From Fischerella muscicola PCC 7414 (GTDB lineage: Bacteria > Cyanobacteriota > Cyanobacteriia > Cyanobacteriales > Nostocaceae): a stretch of 64,000 nucleotides of DNA. Below are positions 18,291 to 25,769 of this stretch, piece by piece. The stretch lies in NCBI RefSeq assembly GCF_000317205.1, contig NZ_AJLK01000109.1:122440-186439 (forward strand). Direction: 5' to 3'. The translations under genes were made by a program, and so were the position numbers. The notes under the pieces were generated by a model that saw nothing but the letters and a program-made list of their open reading frames with translations, was not told the DNA's origin and did not search any database. The number at the start of each line of letters is the position of its first letter. Positions within the stretch are counted from its first letter, which is position 1.

Positions 18291-19976
18291 CTAAAATGAA
18301 GCTCCCGAAAATAAAGATTTGAGAATATTTCCGGCATCAGCTAAAGTCTCACCAATCGGGTGCTGTTTATGTAGGAAAACGCGGGCACAATTACGCCCCG
18401 GTATCCCAGAAATTGCTCCGCCTGGATGAGTTCCTGCACCGGTTAAAAATAGTCCCTCAATTGGAGTTGTGTAATTGGCTATTTCTGGCAAGGGGCGAAA
18501 GAAAACCATTTGGTCAAATGTCATATCCAGGTGGTAGTAGTTCCCTTTGAGGAATCCTAAGCGATCTCCTAGTTCGGCGGGACTTTCCACGTGCCGAGCA
18601 ATAATTGCTTTCTTCAGGTTGGGGGTGTATTCTGCCAACTTATCAATCACCCGATCCGCCACTTGATTTTTGAGTTCGTCAGTCCAACCAGTACCATGTA
18701 AGCCAGTACCTTCTGCACCTTTAATCTGATAAGGAGCAAAAAACTCAATCCATAGCGTATGCTTACCTTCTGGAGCCAAAGATGGATCTAGCATCGTGGG
18801 TACAGCTAGAAACATCGAGGGGTCATCAGGGATTTGACCCATCACCGGATAAGTATGAGCCTTCTCTACATGGTCAACTGAATCAGCAATCAGGAATGAA
18901 GGAATCAGGTACTCATCTTTATGTTCGTGATGCTCAAACCGGGGTGCTTCCGATAAAGCACAGTCAATTTTGAGGATAGACTCATTGTTGTTGATGATCC
19001 GACGAGACAAGCGATCGCGCAATTGAGCATCGGCAGCATCTACATCTGTTGGTTCCATTAAATGGAGGAATAACCGCTTGGCATCTATGTTAGAAATAAC
19101 ACCCTTTCTCGCTCGATATTCCTTGCCATTTTTCACGCGTACGCCTACAGCTCGACCATTATCCACTAATACTTTCTCGACCTGCTGGTCGGTGAGGATC
19201 GTACCCCCTTGGCTTTGTACTAATTTTACCAATGCTTTGGTCAACGCTCCTGTTCCGCCACGAGGTCTAGCTACGCCGGGATTGTGGCGCATCGCCATCA
19301 TAATCCCACCAATAGCACTAGTTTTTTGAGAAGGAGCCATACTTATTTCTGCTGCCATTCTCGCTAAGGGAGCCTTGACAAATTCTGAATCAAAATACTC
19401 CTCAATCATGTCGCTAGCACTAGTAAACAAAGTTCGCATCAAATCCAAAGTTTTATTTGGTGGCCCCAGTAGCGACAAGAAATCCTTGAACTTATCCCAA
19501 TCAAAATTCCCGCTCATATCAATCACAGACTTAGGCGGTGCGTTGAACACGGGAATCATCGTATTGGTAACTCGTTGCCAGAAATCTATAAACTCGGCAT
19601 ATTTTTGAGCATCACGAGGACTGTAGCGTTCGATCTCAGCACAAGTTTTCTCCACACTACGGTGAGCGAGAAAATATTTACCATCAGGATGAGGACAAAA
19701 GGTAATTGGGTCACAGAAAAGATATTCTAGCCCGTACTTGGACAATTCTAATTCCCGGACAATCGGCCCTAAGTGGATGAAAATATGATCAATAGCGCAG
19801 GGGTTGAATTTGAAACCAGGGGCTAGATCAGGCATTGCTTCTTCTGTAGTTGCTGCACCCCCTGGAATTGAGTTTTTTTCTAAAAGCAGAGTGCTGTAAC
19901 CTGCTTTGAGTAAGTAAGCTGCACAGACTAACCCATTGTGGCCTGCACCAATAATTACAACATCATAGCTTTCCAT
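18291..19976 (-). CDS. crtO: CrtO-type beta-carotene ketolase (FAD-dependent)
   Basis: This 561-residue flavoprotein begins YDVVIIGAGHNGLVCAAYLL, the FAD-binding motif, followed by PGGAATTEEAMP. CAIDHIFIHLGPIVRELELS, RPRGGTGALTKALVKLVQSQ, GVISNIDAKRLFLHLMEP and the C-terminal LFLTGAGTHPGGAISGIPGR closely resemble my recollection of Synechocystis Slr0088 CrtO. The enzyme adds a 4-keto group to beta-carotene, giving echinenone (and canthaxanthin in some species). CrtO belongs to the phytoene-desaturase superfamily and is membrane-associated. A carotenoid oxidase with a different substrate cannot be excluded. Confidence 0.85.
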   Translation of the reverse strand: MESYDVVIIGAGHNGLVCAAYLLKAGYSTLLLEKNSIPGGAATTEEAMPDLAPGFKFNPCAIDHIFIHLGPIVRELELSKYGLEYLFCDPITFCPHPDGKYFLAHRSVEKTCAEIERYSPRDAQKYAEFIDFWQRVTNTMIPVFNAPPKSVIDMSGNFDWDKFKDFLSLLGPPNKTLDLMRTLFTSASDMIEEYFDSEFVKAPLARMAAEISMAPSQKTSAIGGIMMAMRHNPGVARPRGGTGALTKALVKLVQSQGGTILTDQQVEKVLVDNGRAVGVRVKNGKEYRARKGVISNIDAKRLFLHLMEPTDVDAADAQLRDRLSRRIINNNESILKIDCALSEAPRFEHHEHKDEYLIPSFLIADSVDHVEKAHTYPVMGQIPDDPSMFLAVPTMLDPSLAPEGKHTLWIEFFAPYQIKGAEGTGLHGTGWTDELKNQVADRVIDKLAEYTPNLKKAIIARHVESPAELGDRLGFLKGNYYHLDMTFDQMVFFRPLPEIANYTTPIEGLFLTGAGTHPGGAISGIPGRNCARVFLHKQHPIGETLADAGNILKSLFSGASF

Positions 19977-20226
19977 TTACGCAATTCCTTTAACTCGGCT
20001 CGATTATTCGGTGACTTGGGAAATTTTCAACTTGTAATGATTCACTAAATTAGTAGCGCTGTATAAAATCCTTTTCGGAGCCAATACCTATAACTGATAG
20101 GAATTATCGTAAAACACTGGAATTTGACAATTGTCTTTCTCAGGGACAACTGTATGGCACATATCTGTATATCTCAAGGTGTATTTATTGTGAAGTTAAC
20201 TTGTATAGCGAAAATACAAATCTCAT

Positions 20227-20439
20227 TCAGTGATGATAAAGAAGTGCAAAACCCCCACGGGCGTTAGCGTAGCTCCTCCGTAAGGAGGCTCGCCCACAAC
20301 CAGGGGATGAAAGAACGTAGACTAGTGCTTCAGTAGAGCGCGGATCGTGACTAGGAGTGATAAAGTGACCAATAAACCATCCCCAGCGATTTGCACCTTC
20401 GATCGCAGCATTGCCAAAAATAACTTTAGTCTTTGTCAT
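20227..20439 (-). pseudogene. Truncated small gene downstream of galK, 3' end replaced by a repeat
   Basis: The first 40 or so residues (MTKTKVIFGNAAIEGANRWG then WFIGHFITPSHDPRSTEAL) look like a genuine conserved N-terminus, possibly of a small cupin-type protein. The rest (SSPGCGRASLRRSYANARGG) is the translation of a dispersed repeat: 30 bp of it (20293-20322) recur exactly at 63194-63223. The start codon is 3 bp beyond the galK stop, so the intact gene would have been in an operon with galK. Protein identity is from memory and tentative. Confidence 0.6.
20293..20322. repeat. 30-bp dispersed repeat, copy 1
   Basis: The stretch beginning CCCACAACCAGGGGATGAAA is identical at 63194-63223 in the same orientation. 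It marks the left-hand element that truncates the gene after galK. Confidence 0.9.
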
Positions 20440-20442
20440 TAT

Positions 20443-21525
20443 TTAAGTATTGATCGCGGGAACTAAAACTCGTCCTTTGTGACCAGTATCATTGTATTGT
20501 TCCAGAACTTGTGTTGCGATCGCTCTTTCCTCATCCTTTACCACTAAAGCCACGCAAGCCCCACCAAAACCTGCACCCGTGAGTCTTGCACCAAACACTC
20601 CTGGAGTTTTCTGCAATATCTCTACTAGCATATCCAGCGCTGGTACAGAAACTTCGTAATCGTCTCGCAAACTGGCGTGGGATGCATTCATTAACTCTCC
20701 AAAGCGCTGAGATGATACTCCTGGCAAAACCTCCAAAACACGGTTGTTCTCCGTAATCACATGACGGGCGCGACGCCGCAAAGGTTCGGGTAAGTCTTCT
20801 GTTGCTTCTGGCTTGGTAATATCTCGTAACGCCTTCACCCCCAGTAAGTGCGCTGCTTGTTCACACTCAGCCCGTCGCTGATTATACCCACTAGTTGCCA
20901 GCGTGCGAGGTACACCGCTATCTATCACCACAATCTCTGTTCCTGGTGGGAAAGATATTAAGTGACGTTCTAAAGTACGGGTATCTAAAAATAACATGTG
21001 TTCAGTGTCAGCAAGGCTGGAAGCCATTTGATCCATAATGCCGCATTGCACGCCAGCATAGTGAATTTCGGCTTGCTGTGCGAGTTGGGCAATTTCGACA
21101 TCATTGATCGGGAGATTGAGTAGCTGGCGCACTGCCCGTAGTGTCGCCACTTCTAAAGCGGCACTGCTAGACAAACCTGCACCCATAGGAACTGAAGATT
21201 TTACGTATAAATTTAGTGATGGTACTGTATGTCCTTCTTTTTCCAAAACTTGAATACAGCCAAAGATATAACTGGCAAAGCCAGATGGCGTATGACTAGT
21301 TTCTAAAATGCTGACTTGCTCATTTAAATCTTCAGAATAAAAGTGATGTTGTCTATCAGTACTAAATCCAATTTGTACTGTAGTTTTTTGAGGAATTGCT
21401 GTTGGGAGAACAAAGCCATCATTATAATCTGTATGTTCACCAAGTAGGTTGACTCTACCAGGAGCTGTGGCTTCAGTTTCAGGTTGTTTCCCAAATATTT
21501 TTTCAAATTTCATATTAAGTACCAT
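20443..21525 (-). CDS. galK: Galactokinase
   Basis: GalK phosphorylates alpha-D-galactose at C1 in the Leloir pathway. The GHMP-kinase signatures are all present: APGRVNLLGEHTDYNDGFVL (galactokinase motif), PMGAGLSSSAALEV (ATP loop), CGIMDQMASSLAD and RLTGAGFGGACVALV. The product has 360 residues. An in-frame ATG four codons later (21513) is an equally possible start, as neither has a clear ribosome site. No other gal gene is adjacent. Confidence 0.94.
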   Translation of the reverse strand: MVLNMKFEKIFGKQPETEATAPGRVNLLGEHTDYNDGFVLPTAIPQKTTVQIGFSTDRQHHFYSEDLNEQVSILETSHTPSGFASYIFGCIQVLEKEGHTVPSLNLYVKSSVPMGAGLSSSAALEVATLRAVRQLLNLPINDVEIAQLAQQAEIHYAGVQCGIMDQMASSLADTEHMLFLDTRTLERHLISFPPGTEIVVIDSGVPRTLATSGYNQRRAECEQAAHLLGVKALRDITKPEATEDLPEPLRRRARHVITENNRVLEVLPGVSSQRFGELMNASHASLRDDYEVSVPALDMLVEILQKTPGVFGARLTGAGFGGACVALVVKDEERAIATQVLEQYNDTGHKGRVLVPAINT

Positions 21526-21685
21526 GACAAAATTAATTACACATTCTCCCTACTGTTAACCGTTTCCCGTATTCACAATCACAATTCAACTTCACACCAG
21601 GTAGTTCTTAAGAACGATGTAGTAACTTATGAATGTTGGAAAATATGACAGGAGAACAGACAAAAACATAGGAGTAAAAAATTCT

Positions 21686-21925
21686 ATGGAATTACAAGAA
21701 ACCCAAACTCAAAAAACAGGAAATAATCTTCCTGTAGTAGAGAATATACCTAATTATAAGAATTCTGAACAAATAAAGGAATCTGGATCTATAACTCAGG
21801 TAAAAACAGAGAATGTAACCATTAATAAAGACTTACCTGACCCCCGATTAATTATTGGTTTTACTTTAATTGTGGCAAGTTTATTATTTGTTGCTGCTAT
21901 TTACTATGGAATCATCAATCCATAG
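21686..21925 (+). CDS. Small tail-anchored membrane protein
   Basis: I choose the ATG at 21686, preceded by GGAG 11 bp upstream; an upstream in-frame ATG at 21629 would add 19 polar residues. The 79-residue product is polar for its first 52 residues (KTGNNLPVVENIPNYKN, VKTENVTINKDL) and ends in one membrane helix, LIIGFTLIVASLLFVAAIYY. I do not recognise the family. It follows the galK promoter region divergently. Confidence 0.6.
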   Translation: MELQETQTQKTGNNLPVVENIPNYKNSEQIKESGSITQVKTENVTINKDLPDPRLIIGFTLIVASLLFVAAIYYGIINP

Positions 21926-22024
21926 ATAGTGAATCAAAGCTAGGAAGTTGCCTCTCTAGCGCGATGATTTCACAACCTTGCAATCCCATAATTAGCTCAA
22001 TTTATATCAATCGGGAATCTGGCA

Positions 22025-22693
22025 ATGGTATTGCAAGCAGTGCTTTTGGATATCGATGGAACGCTGGTTTTGAGCAATGATGCCCACGCTCAAACTTGGG
22101 TTGATACATTTAGAGAATTTGGTTATGATGTATCGTTTGAGCAAGTGCGATCGCTCATTGGTATGGGCGGAGATCAAATAATACCACGGATAGTACCAGG
22201 ACTTACGGATGAAGAAGGCGATGGAAAAGCGATCGCTCAACAACGCAGAAAACTGTTTCTCAATGAGTATGCACCGAAACTAGTACCAGCCAATGGCGCA
22301 AGACAATTAGTACAGCACATGCTGCAATCTGGGTTACGGCTGATTGTTGCTAGTTCAGCTTCAAGTCAAGAAATGGAGGTTTTACTCAAAGTTGCCCAAG
22401 TTGACGACTTGCTTACAGAAAAAACAACATCCAGCGATGCCGAAGCCTCTAAACCAGCACCAGATATTGTAGAAGCAGCACTTGGCAAGCTGAATAGTTC
22501 GCCTCAGGAAGTTTTGATGCTTGGTGATACACCCTACGATATCAAATCTGCGAGTCAGGCTGGAGTCGGTGTGATTGCAGTGCGCTGTGGTGGCTTTGAC
22601 GATGCGGCTTTGGCTGGGGCGAAAGCAATTTACGATGATCCTGCTGATTTATTAGTACACTATGCTGATTCGCCCTTGGGAAAAATAGCTTAG
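22025..22693 (+). CDS. HAD-superfamily hydrolase (phosphoglycolate/phosphoglucomutase-like)
   Basis: This 222-residue protein has the four HAD motifs: LLDIDGTLVLSNDAH (nucleophile Asp9, acid Asp11), VASSASSQEM (motif II), SKPAPDIVEAAL (Lys, motif III) and LMLGDTPYDIKSASQAGVGV (motif IV). A helical cap sits between motifs I and II, as in phosphoglycolate phosphatase and beta-phosphoglucomutase. The true substrate cannot be told from sequence. It appears intact. Confidence 0.88.
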   Translation: MVLQAVLLDIDGTLVLSNDAHAQTWVDTFREFGYDVSFEQVRSLIGMGGDQIIPRIVPGLTDEEGDGKAIAQQRRKLFLNEYAPKLVPANGARQLVQHMLQSGLRLIVASSASSQEMEVLLKVAQVDDLLTEKTTSSDAEASKPAPDIVEAALGKLNSSPQEVLMLGDTPYDIKSASQAGVGVIAVRCGGFDDAALAGAKAIYDDPADLLVHYADSPLGKIA

Positions 22694-22782
22694 TTTGACC
22701 GATAAAGGTCAGTATTTTCCTCATTTTCTATACTTTGCTTTAAAATTTCAGAGGGAAATAAACCAGCGCGACGAGCATCAGA

Positions 22783-22958
22783 AAGTGAATCCGACCCTGG
22801 AAGCGTTAACTAGGGATGAGTTTTTCATAAGGATACTGTACAGTAATTGGACGACGAGGCATGTAATCGAAAGTAACTGCTAACCCTTGCCTAATGTATC
22901 TAGCTGCTTGAAAAGTTCCTTTGGTGTAGTCGCCAACTTGTTTTATAAAGTTAAACAT
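22783..22958 (-). pseudogene. ndhI: ndhI fragment with internal stop
   Basis: From ATG at 22958 the minus strand reads [20 protein letters not shown], then [10 protein letters not shown] and [16 protein letters not shown], unmistakably the N-terminus of NdhI, the two-[4Fe-4S] subunit of NDH-1. After 50 codons a TAA (22806) replaces the usual Glu of SERF. Family sequence resumes (RFQGRIHF) and is lost near 22783, before any iron-sulfur cysteines. This is therefore a dead partial copy; the working gene should be in the ndhAIGE operon elsewhere. Confidence 0.8.
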
Positions 22959-23360
22959 GAATAAAATCCTGTTGCTTCAAGAGCCATTAATGAGCAAAGT
23001 AATAGTTATGCTTAACAGAAACCTCTGTCGGATGAAAGACTATAAAGTTAAGCGCTTTTGTGAGTAGAAATACAAAATGTTGGCTGTGTGTCAAAAAAGA
23101 GTATTTTGAATAGTTTAGGAATCTACTTTTCTCATGATTTACTTATTTTTTAAATTCAAGACTTCAGACATTTTCACAAACTTTATAACTAGTTAATTAA
23201 CACCTTGGATGGAAGAAATGATGAATGAAATTAGTAATTATTGAAGAACGACAACATCGTATAAAAGGCTCAAAAGACATAGAGCTTCTGGCAAATTTCA
23301 ATGCTGGAAGCTCTTTTTATAGAGCTATCATTTAATTCAATGCAACAGGCGATCGCATCC
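22959..23360. other. Gene-free stretch with a terminator-like hairpin
   Basis: The 402 bp contain no coding frame of note. The only structure is the hairpin at 23281-23319, described separately. Confidence 0.5.
23281..23319 (+). terminator. Hairpin followed by T-run
   Basis: AGAGCTTC (23281-23288) pairs with GAAGCTCT (23307-23314), followed immediately by TTTTT. It has the form of an intrinsic terminator on the plus strand, yet no plus-strand gene ends nearby. It may belong to an unannotated short transcript starting around 23200, or be a relic. Confidence 0.4.
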
Positions 23361-23594
23361 TTACTCATCATCAAAACACACACAGGGGCTTTCAACTTCC
23401 TGTGCGCTTTGGAATGAATTGCAGAACATAACCGTAGAACAATTAATTTCCAATTCGTCAGGGTGAATGCACTCTATCACTCCTTTGACCTTGATATGAA
23501 AAGCACAGTCACTACAGATAGTCTGATATGGTGATGGTTGCCAATACTTTTGACTCAACTTATGTTGCCAGTCGCTTGCGTCCGACATCGTCAA
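23361..23594 (-). CDS. Small cysteine-rich protein
   Basis: The 77-residue product holds seven Cys: ICSDCAFH (C-x2-C), ECIHPDELEINC, MFCNSF and SPCVCFDDE. The spacing suggests a metal- or cluster-binding fold, but I do not recognise a family. The C-terminus is acidic. A ribosome site is not obvious. It lies in a decayed region, yet the frame is open and the Cys pattern is orderly. Confidence 0.55.
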   Translation of the reverse strand: MTMSDASDWQHKLSQKYWQPSPYQTICSDCAFHIKVKGVIECIHPDELEINCSTVMFCNSFQSAQEVESPCVCFDDE

Positions 23595-23746
23595 AATCCT
23601 TAATTAGTTACTATATAAGCTTGAATATTCAAAACGCGAATTTTGATCTGAAATTTTGTGGTAAGCTTCCTAAAAATAATCATCCCATCTTTGTCAATAT
23701 TCCATGATAGAGCTGGTATTAATCAAGCTGGGAGTGTATAGGTAAG

Positions 23747-23914
23747 AGCGAATCGATAGATGTTACTGGCGGTATGGCCGCGAAAGTTGAAACATCTTTG
23801 GCTATCTCCAGTTTAGGAATTGATTGTTGGATAATTGATGGGAATCTTCCAGGAAATTTAACCCAGGCTGTTTTGGGAAAAGCGGCTTTGGGTACTCTGA
23901 TTCGAGCATCCTAA
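23747..23914 (+). pseudogene. C-terminal remnant of an amino-acid-kinase-like gene
   Basis: An open stretch without a start codon reads DVTGGMAAKVETSLAISSLG, IDCWIIDGNL, PGNLTQAVLGKAALGTLIRA and stops at 23912. DVTGGM..KVE and the GN(L)..A(V)LG end are like the C-terminal part of amino-acid-kinase-fold proteins (isopentenyl-phosphate-kinase or uridylate-kinase type). No upstream part is found, so this is a relic. Confidence 0.5.
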
Positions 23915-24037
23915 GCAATGAATCGCCGATGAACACCAGTGCTATTAACTAGCGTTTTGCGCCTTGTGTCTTACCGCGCTTTAAACCCAGCATAGTGAAG
24001 ATTTTTATAAATCTTTGCCTTCTGCCTTCTGCGGGGC

Positions 24038-24075
24038 CCCCACAAATTCGCGATTCGGAGAGCGAATTTGTGGGG
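24038..24075. repeat. Perfect 14-bp stem hairpin
   Basis: CCCCACAAATTCGC (24038-24051) pairs exactly with GCGAATTTGTGGGG (24062-24075) around a 10-nt loop. CCTTCTGC repeats flank it. The hairpin generates the spurious minus-strand frame 23949-24137. It resembles a palindromic interspersed repeat. Confidence 0.75.
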
Positions 24076-24372
24076 AACCCCTTCTGCTCTATGCCACGAT
24101 GCTTCTTGTTTGCTACCTGCGGGCGAACAAGTAGCACCTCCTGTGCCTTTCTTCGGTAATTAATGAACTGATAAACTTCTCAAGAAAAACTCGTATTCTT
24201 GAGGAATTTTATTGTATCCTAGTTTGGCTGATGGAAATTTTTCAACACCAGACTATATAAAAGCTTTTTGCAGTTTCTCCTGAAGATTCACAGAAAGCCC
24301 ATATTACTCTGGTTCTAAAGTGAATGTTCAGAGTCTTGTTCTTTTATCAACGTATAAACCTCAAAAAATCAA

Positions 24373-24636
24373 ATGGATATACAACTAATCAAAGTAATTG
24401 AAAAGCCTATTCTCAAAGAAGTAGAGAAAACAGAGGAACCAGAACAACAAAATTTTTCCTGTGATCCTCTTGATCTTGCAGAAGAAACTCTAGAAACCAA
24501 GGAAGTGCTACATCTAGGGTATCAAGAACCTAGTTATATTCCGGTACGTGATTATCCTGTAGTCCAATCTATTGGCAATTCAGGATGGCAAGCTTCTGAT
24601 ATTTGGCGGGATATCAGAATAGATAATTTCTGTTGA
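24373..24636 (+). CDS. Small acidic hypothetical protein
   Basis: The 87-residue product is Glu-rich at the N-terminus (KEVEKTEEPEQQ, EETLETKEVLHLGYQEP) and ends in SIGNSGWQASDIWRDIRI. It has no membrane segment and no recognised domain. It stands alone between repeat elements; coding status is plausible from codon use but unproven. Confidence 0.5.
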   Translation: MDIQLIKVIEKPILKEVEKTEEPEQQNFSCDPLDLAEETLETKEVLHLGYQEPSYIPVRDYPVVQSIGNSGWQASDIWRDIRIDNFC

Positions 24637-24672
24637 TAATTAAGAAGACAGAAGGATAATCCCCATAAATTT

Positions 24673-24823
24673 AGGACTTACGCACAAATCACGGAAGAAT
24701 AAAACCACACAGGCACAGCAGAAAGTTTGTAGACGCACTTTGCGCCGACTTTTGGCGATCAAAGCTTTTCAAGAGAGAGGACACGGAGAAATAAGAGTTG
24801 GAGAGGTATTTTGCGTAAGTCCT
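24673..24823. mobile_element. 151-bp MITE-like element with AGGACTTACGCA termini
   Basis: AGGACTTACGCA (24673-24684) is exactly inverted at 24812-24823 (TGCGTAAGTCCT). The interior has no frame. A single related end (TACGTAAGTCCT) occurs near 39060. Such termini fit a non-autonomous element mobilised by a transposase elsewhere in the genome. Confidence 0.7.
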
Positions 24824-25173
24824 GAAATAAATTTAGGGGATTTAGATTTTGACGCTGTTTTGATTGCATTGTGTGTCTCAAAATACATATTTTCTTGTTT
24901 TTCATAAATAAATTTAGGAACACAGGGCTCCTTTTGGCACAGGGAAAACCAATTCTTCCCTATTGCCCTTTGCCATGATGCTCCTTGTTCGCCCGCAGGT
25001 GGCGAAAGAGCGCCTTCTCTGCCTTTGTGCGGTCAAAGTTTGTCTGTCAAGACTATAGATAACTAAAATCTATGAAATTTACGCATTTCAGATATCATTT
25101 TTTATAGTTTCCTGCTCGTTAGGGAAATTAGTGGAATGAAAATCAAGTAGTTTGACATTAAATGAGGAGTGAA

Positions 25174-25611
25174 ATGAAACTTAGCGACGGACTGTTGAAC
25201 CCGGACAAAAAGGCTATGGTTGTAGATGATTGCTGCAACGTCATAGAAGCGCAGCTTGCTTCTAAGTCAGGTATAGGTGGTATGGCCCTGAAAACAGCCT
25301 TCGCCGCCCTCAAGGGAGTCAAGCCAGGGTACATTCCTTATGTCGTCGAAATGCTTCTGCCGGAGTGCTTTGAAGCGCTTGATCCCATTTGGAGCGAAGG
25401 CCTAGATAAAGGTGATCCAGTTGAACACCTAGTTGCAAGCCGCTCTCGTACAGCAGACGCATTGCTGAGCGTCACTGATGCTAAAGCCAAAAACGTCAAG
25501 CGTCAAATTGTACGAGGAACTTATGAAAAGCTTCGCGGTTCAGCTAAGCAACACGTGGAGGAGGCAGTACCAGATTTAGCCAAGGTAATCGATAAATACA
25601 GCAAAGTATAA
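25174..25611 (+). CDS. DUF6918-type conserved protein
   Basis: The ATG at 25174 is preferred because GAGGAG sits five bases upstream; an ATG four codons earlier overlaps that ribosome site. The 145-residue all-helical protein reads LSDGLLNPDKKAMVVDDCCN, SGIGGMALKTAFAALKGVKP, PECFEALDPIWSE and KLRGSAKQHVEEAVPDLAKV. This matches my recollection of the DUF6918 family, found in actinobacteria and scattered bacteria, function unknown. Its GC content is somewhat higher than the flanks. Confidence 0.7.
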   Translation: MKLSDGLLNPDKKAMVVDDCCNVIEAQLASKSGIGGMALKTAFAALKGVKPGYIPYVVEMLLPECFEALDPIWSEGLDKGDPVEHLVASRSRTADALLSVTDAKAKNVKRQIVRGTYEKLRGSAKQHVEEAVPDLAKVIDKYSKV

Positions 25612-25769
25612 ACGAGCAACACGATAACAGCCGAAAGTAGGCTACCATGCAATACTTCTCGGTAGCTCTACTAGGCGATCGCCCCATAATCAAAAACCAC
25701 TCCCACCTTTAGGCAAGAGAATAGCTAAAGTAAAAGAAGAACTTGCCATCTTCCTGGGAGGAGGTGCAT

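Noticed and set aside
22695..22883. 62-codon plus-strand frame
   Set aside because: It lies opposite the ndhI relic, whose reading is clearly the meaningful one.
23949..24137. 62-codon minus-strand frame
   Set aside because: It is made of a 14-bp stem hairpin and CCTTCTGC repeats, with no protein-like pattern.
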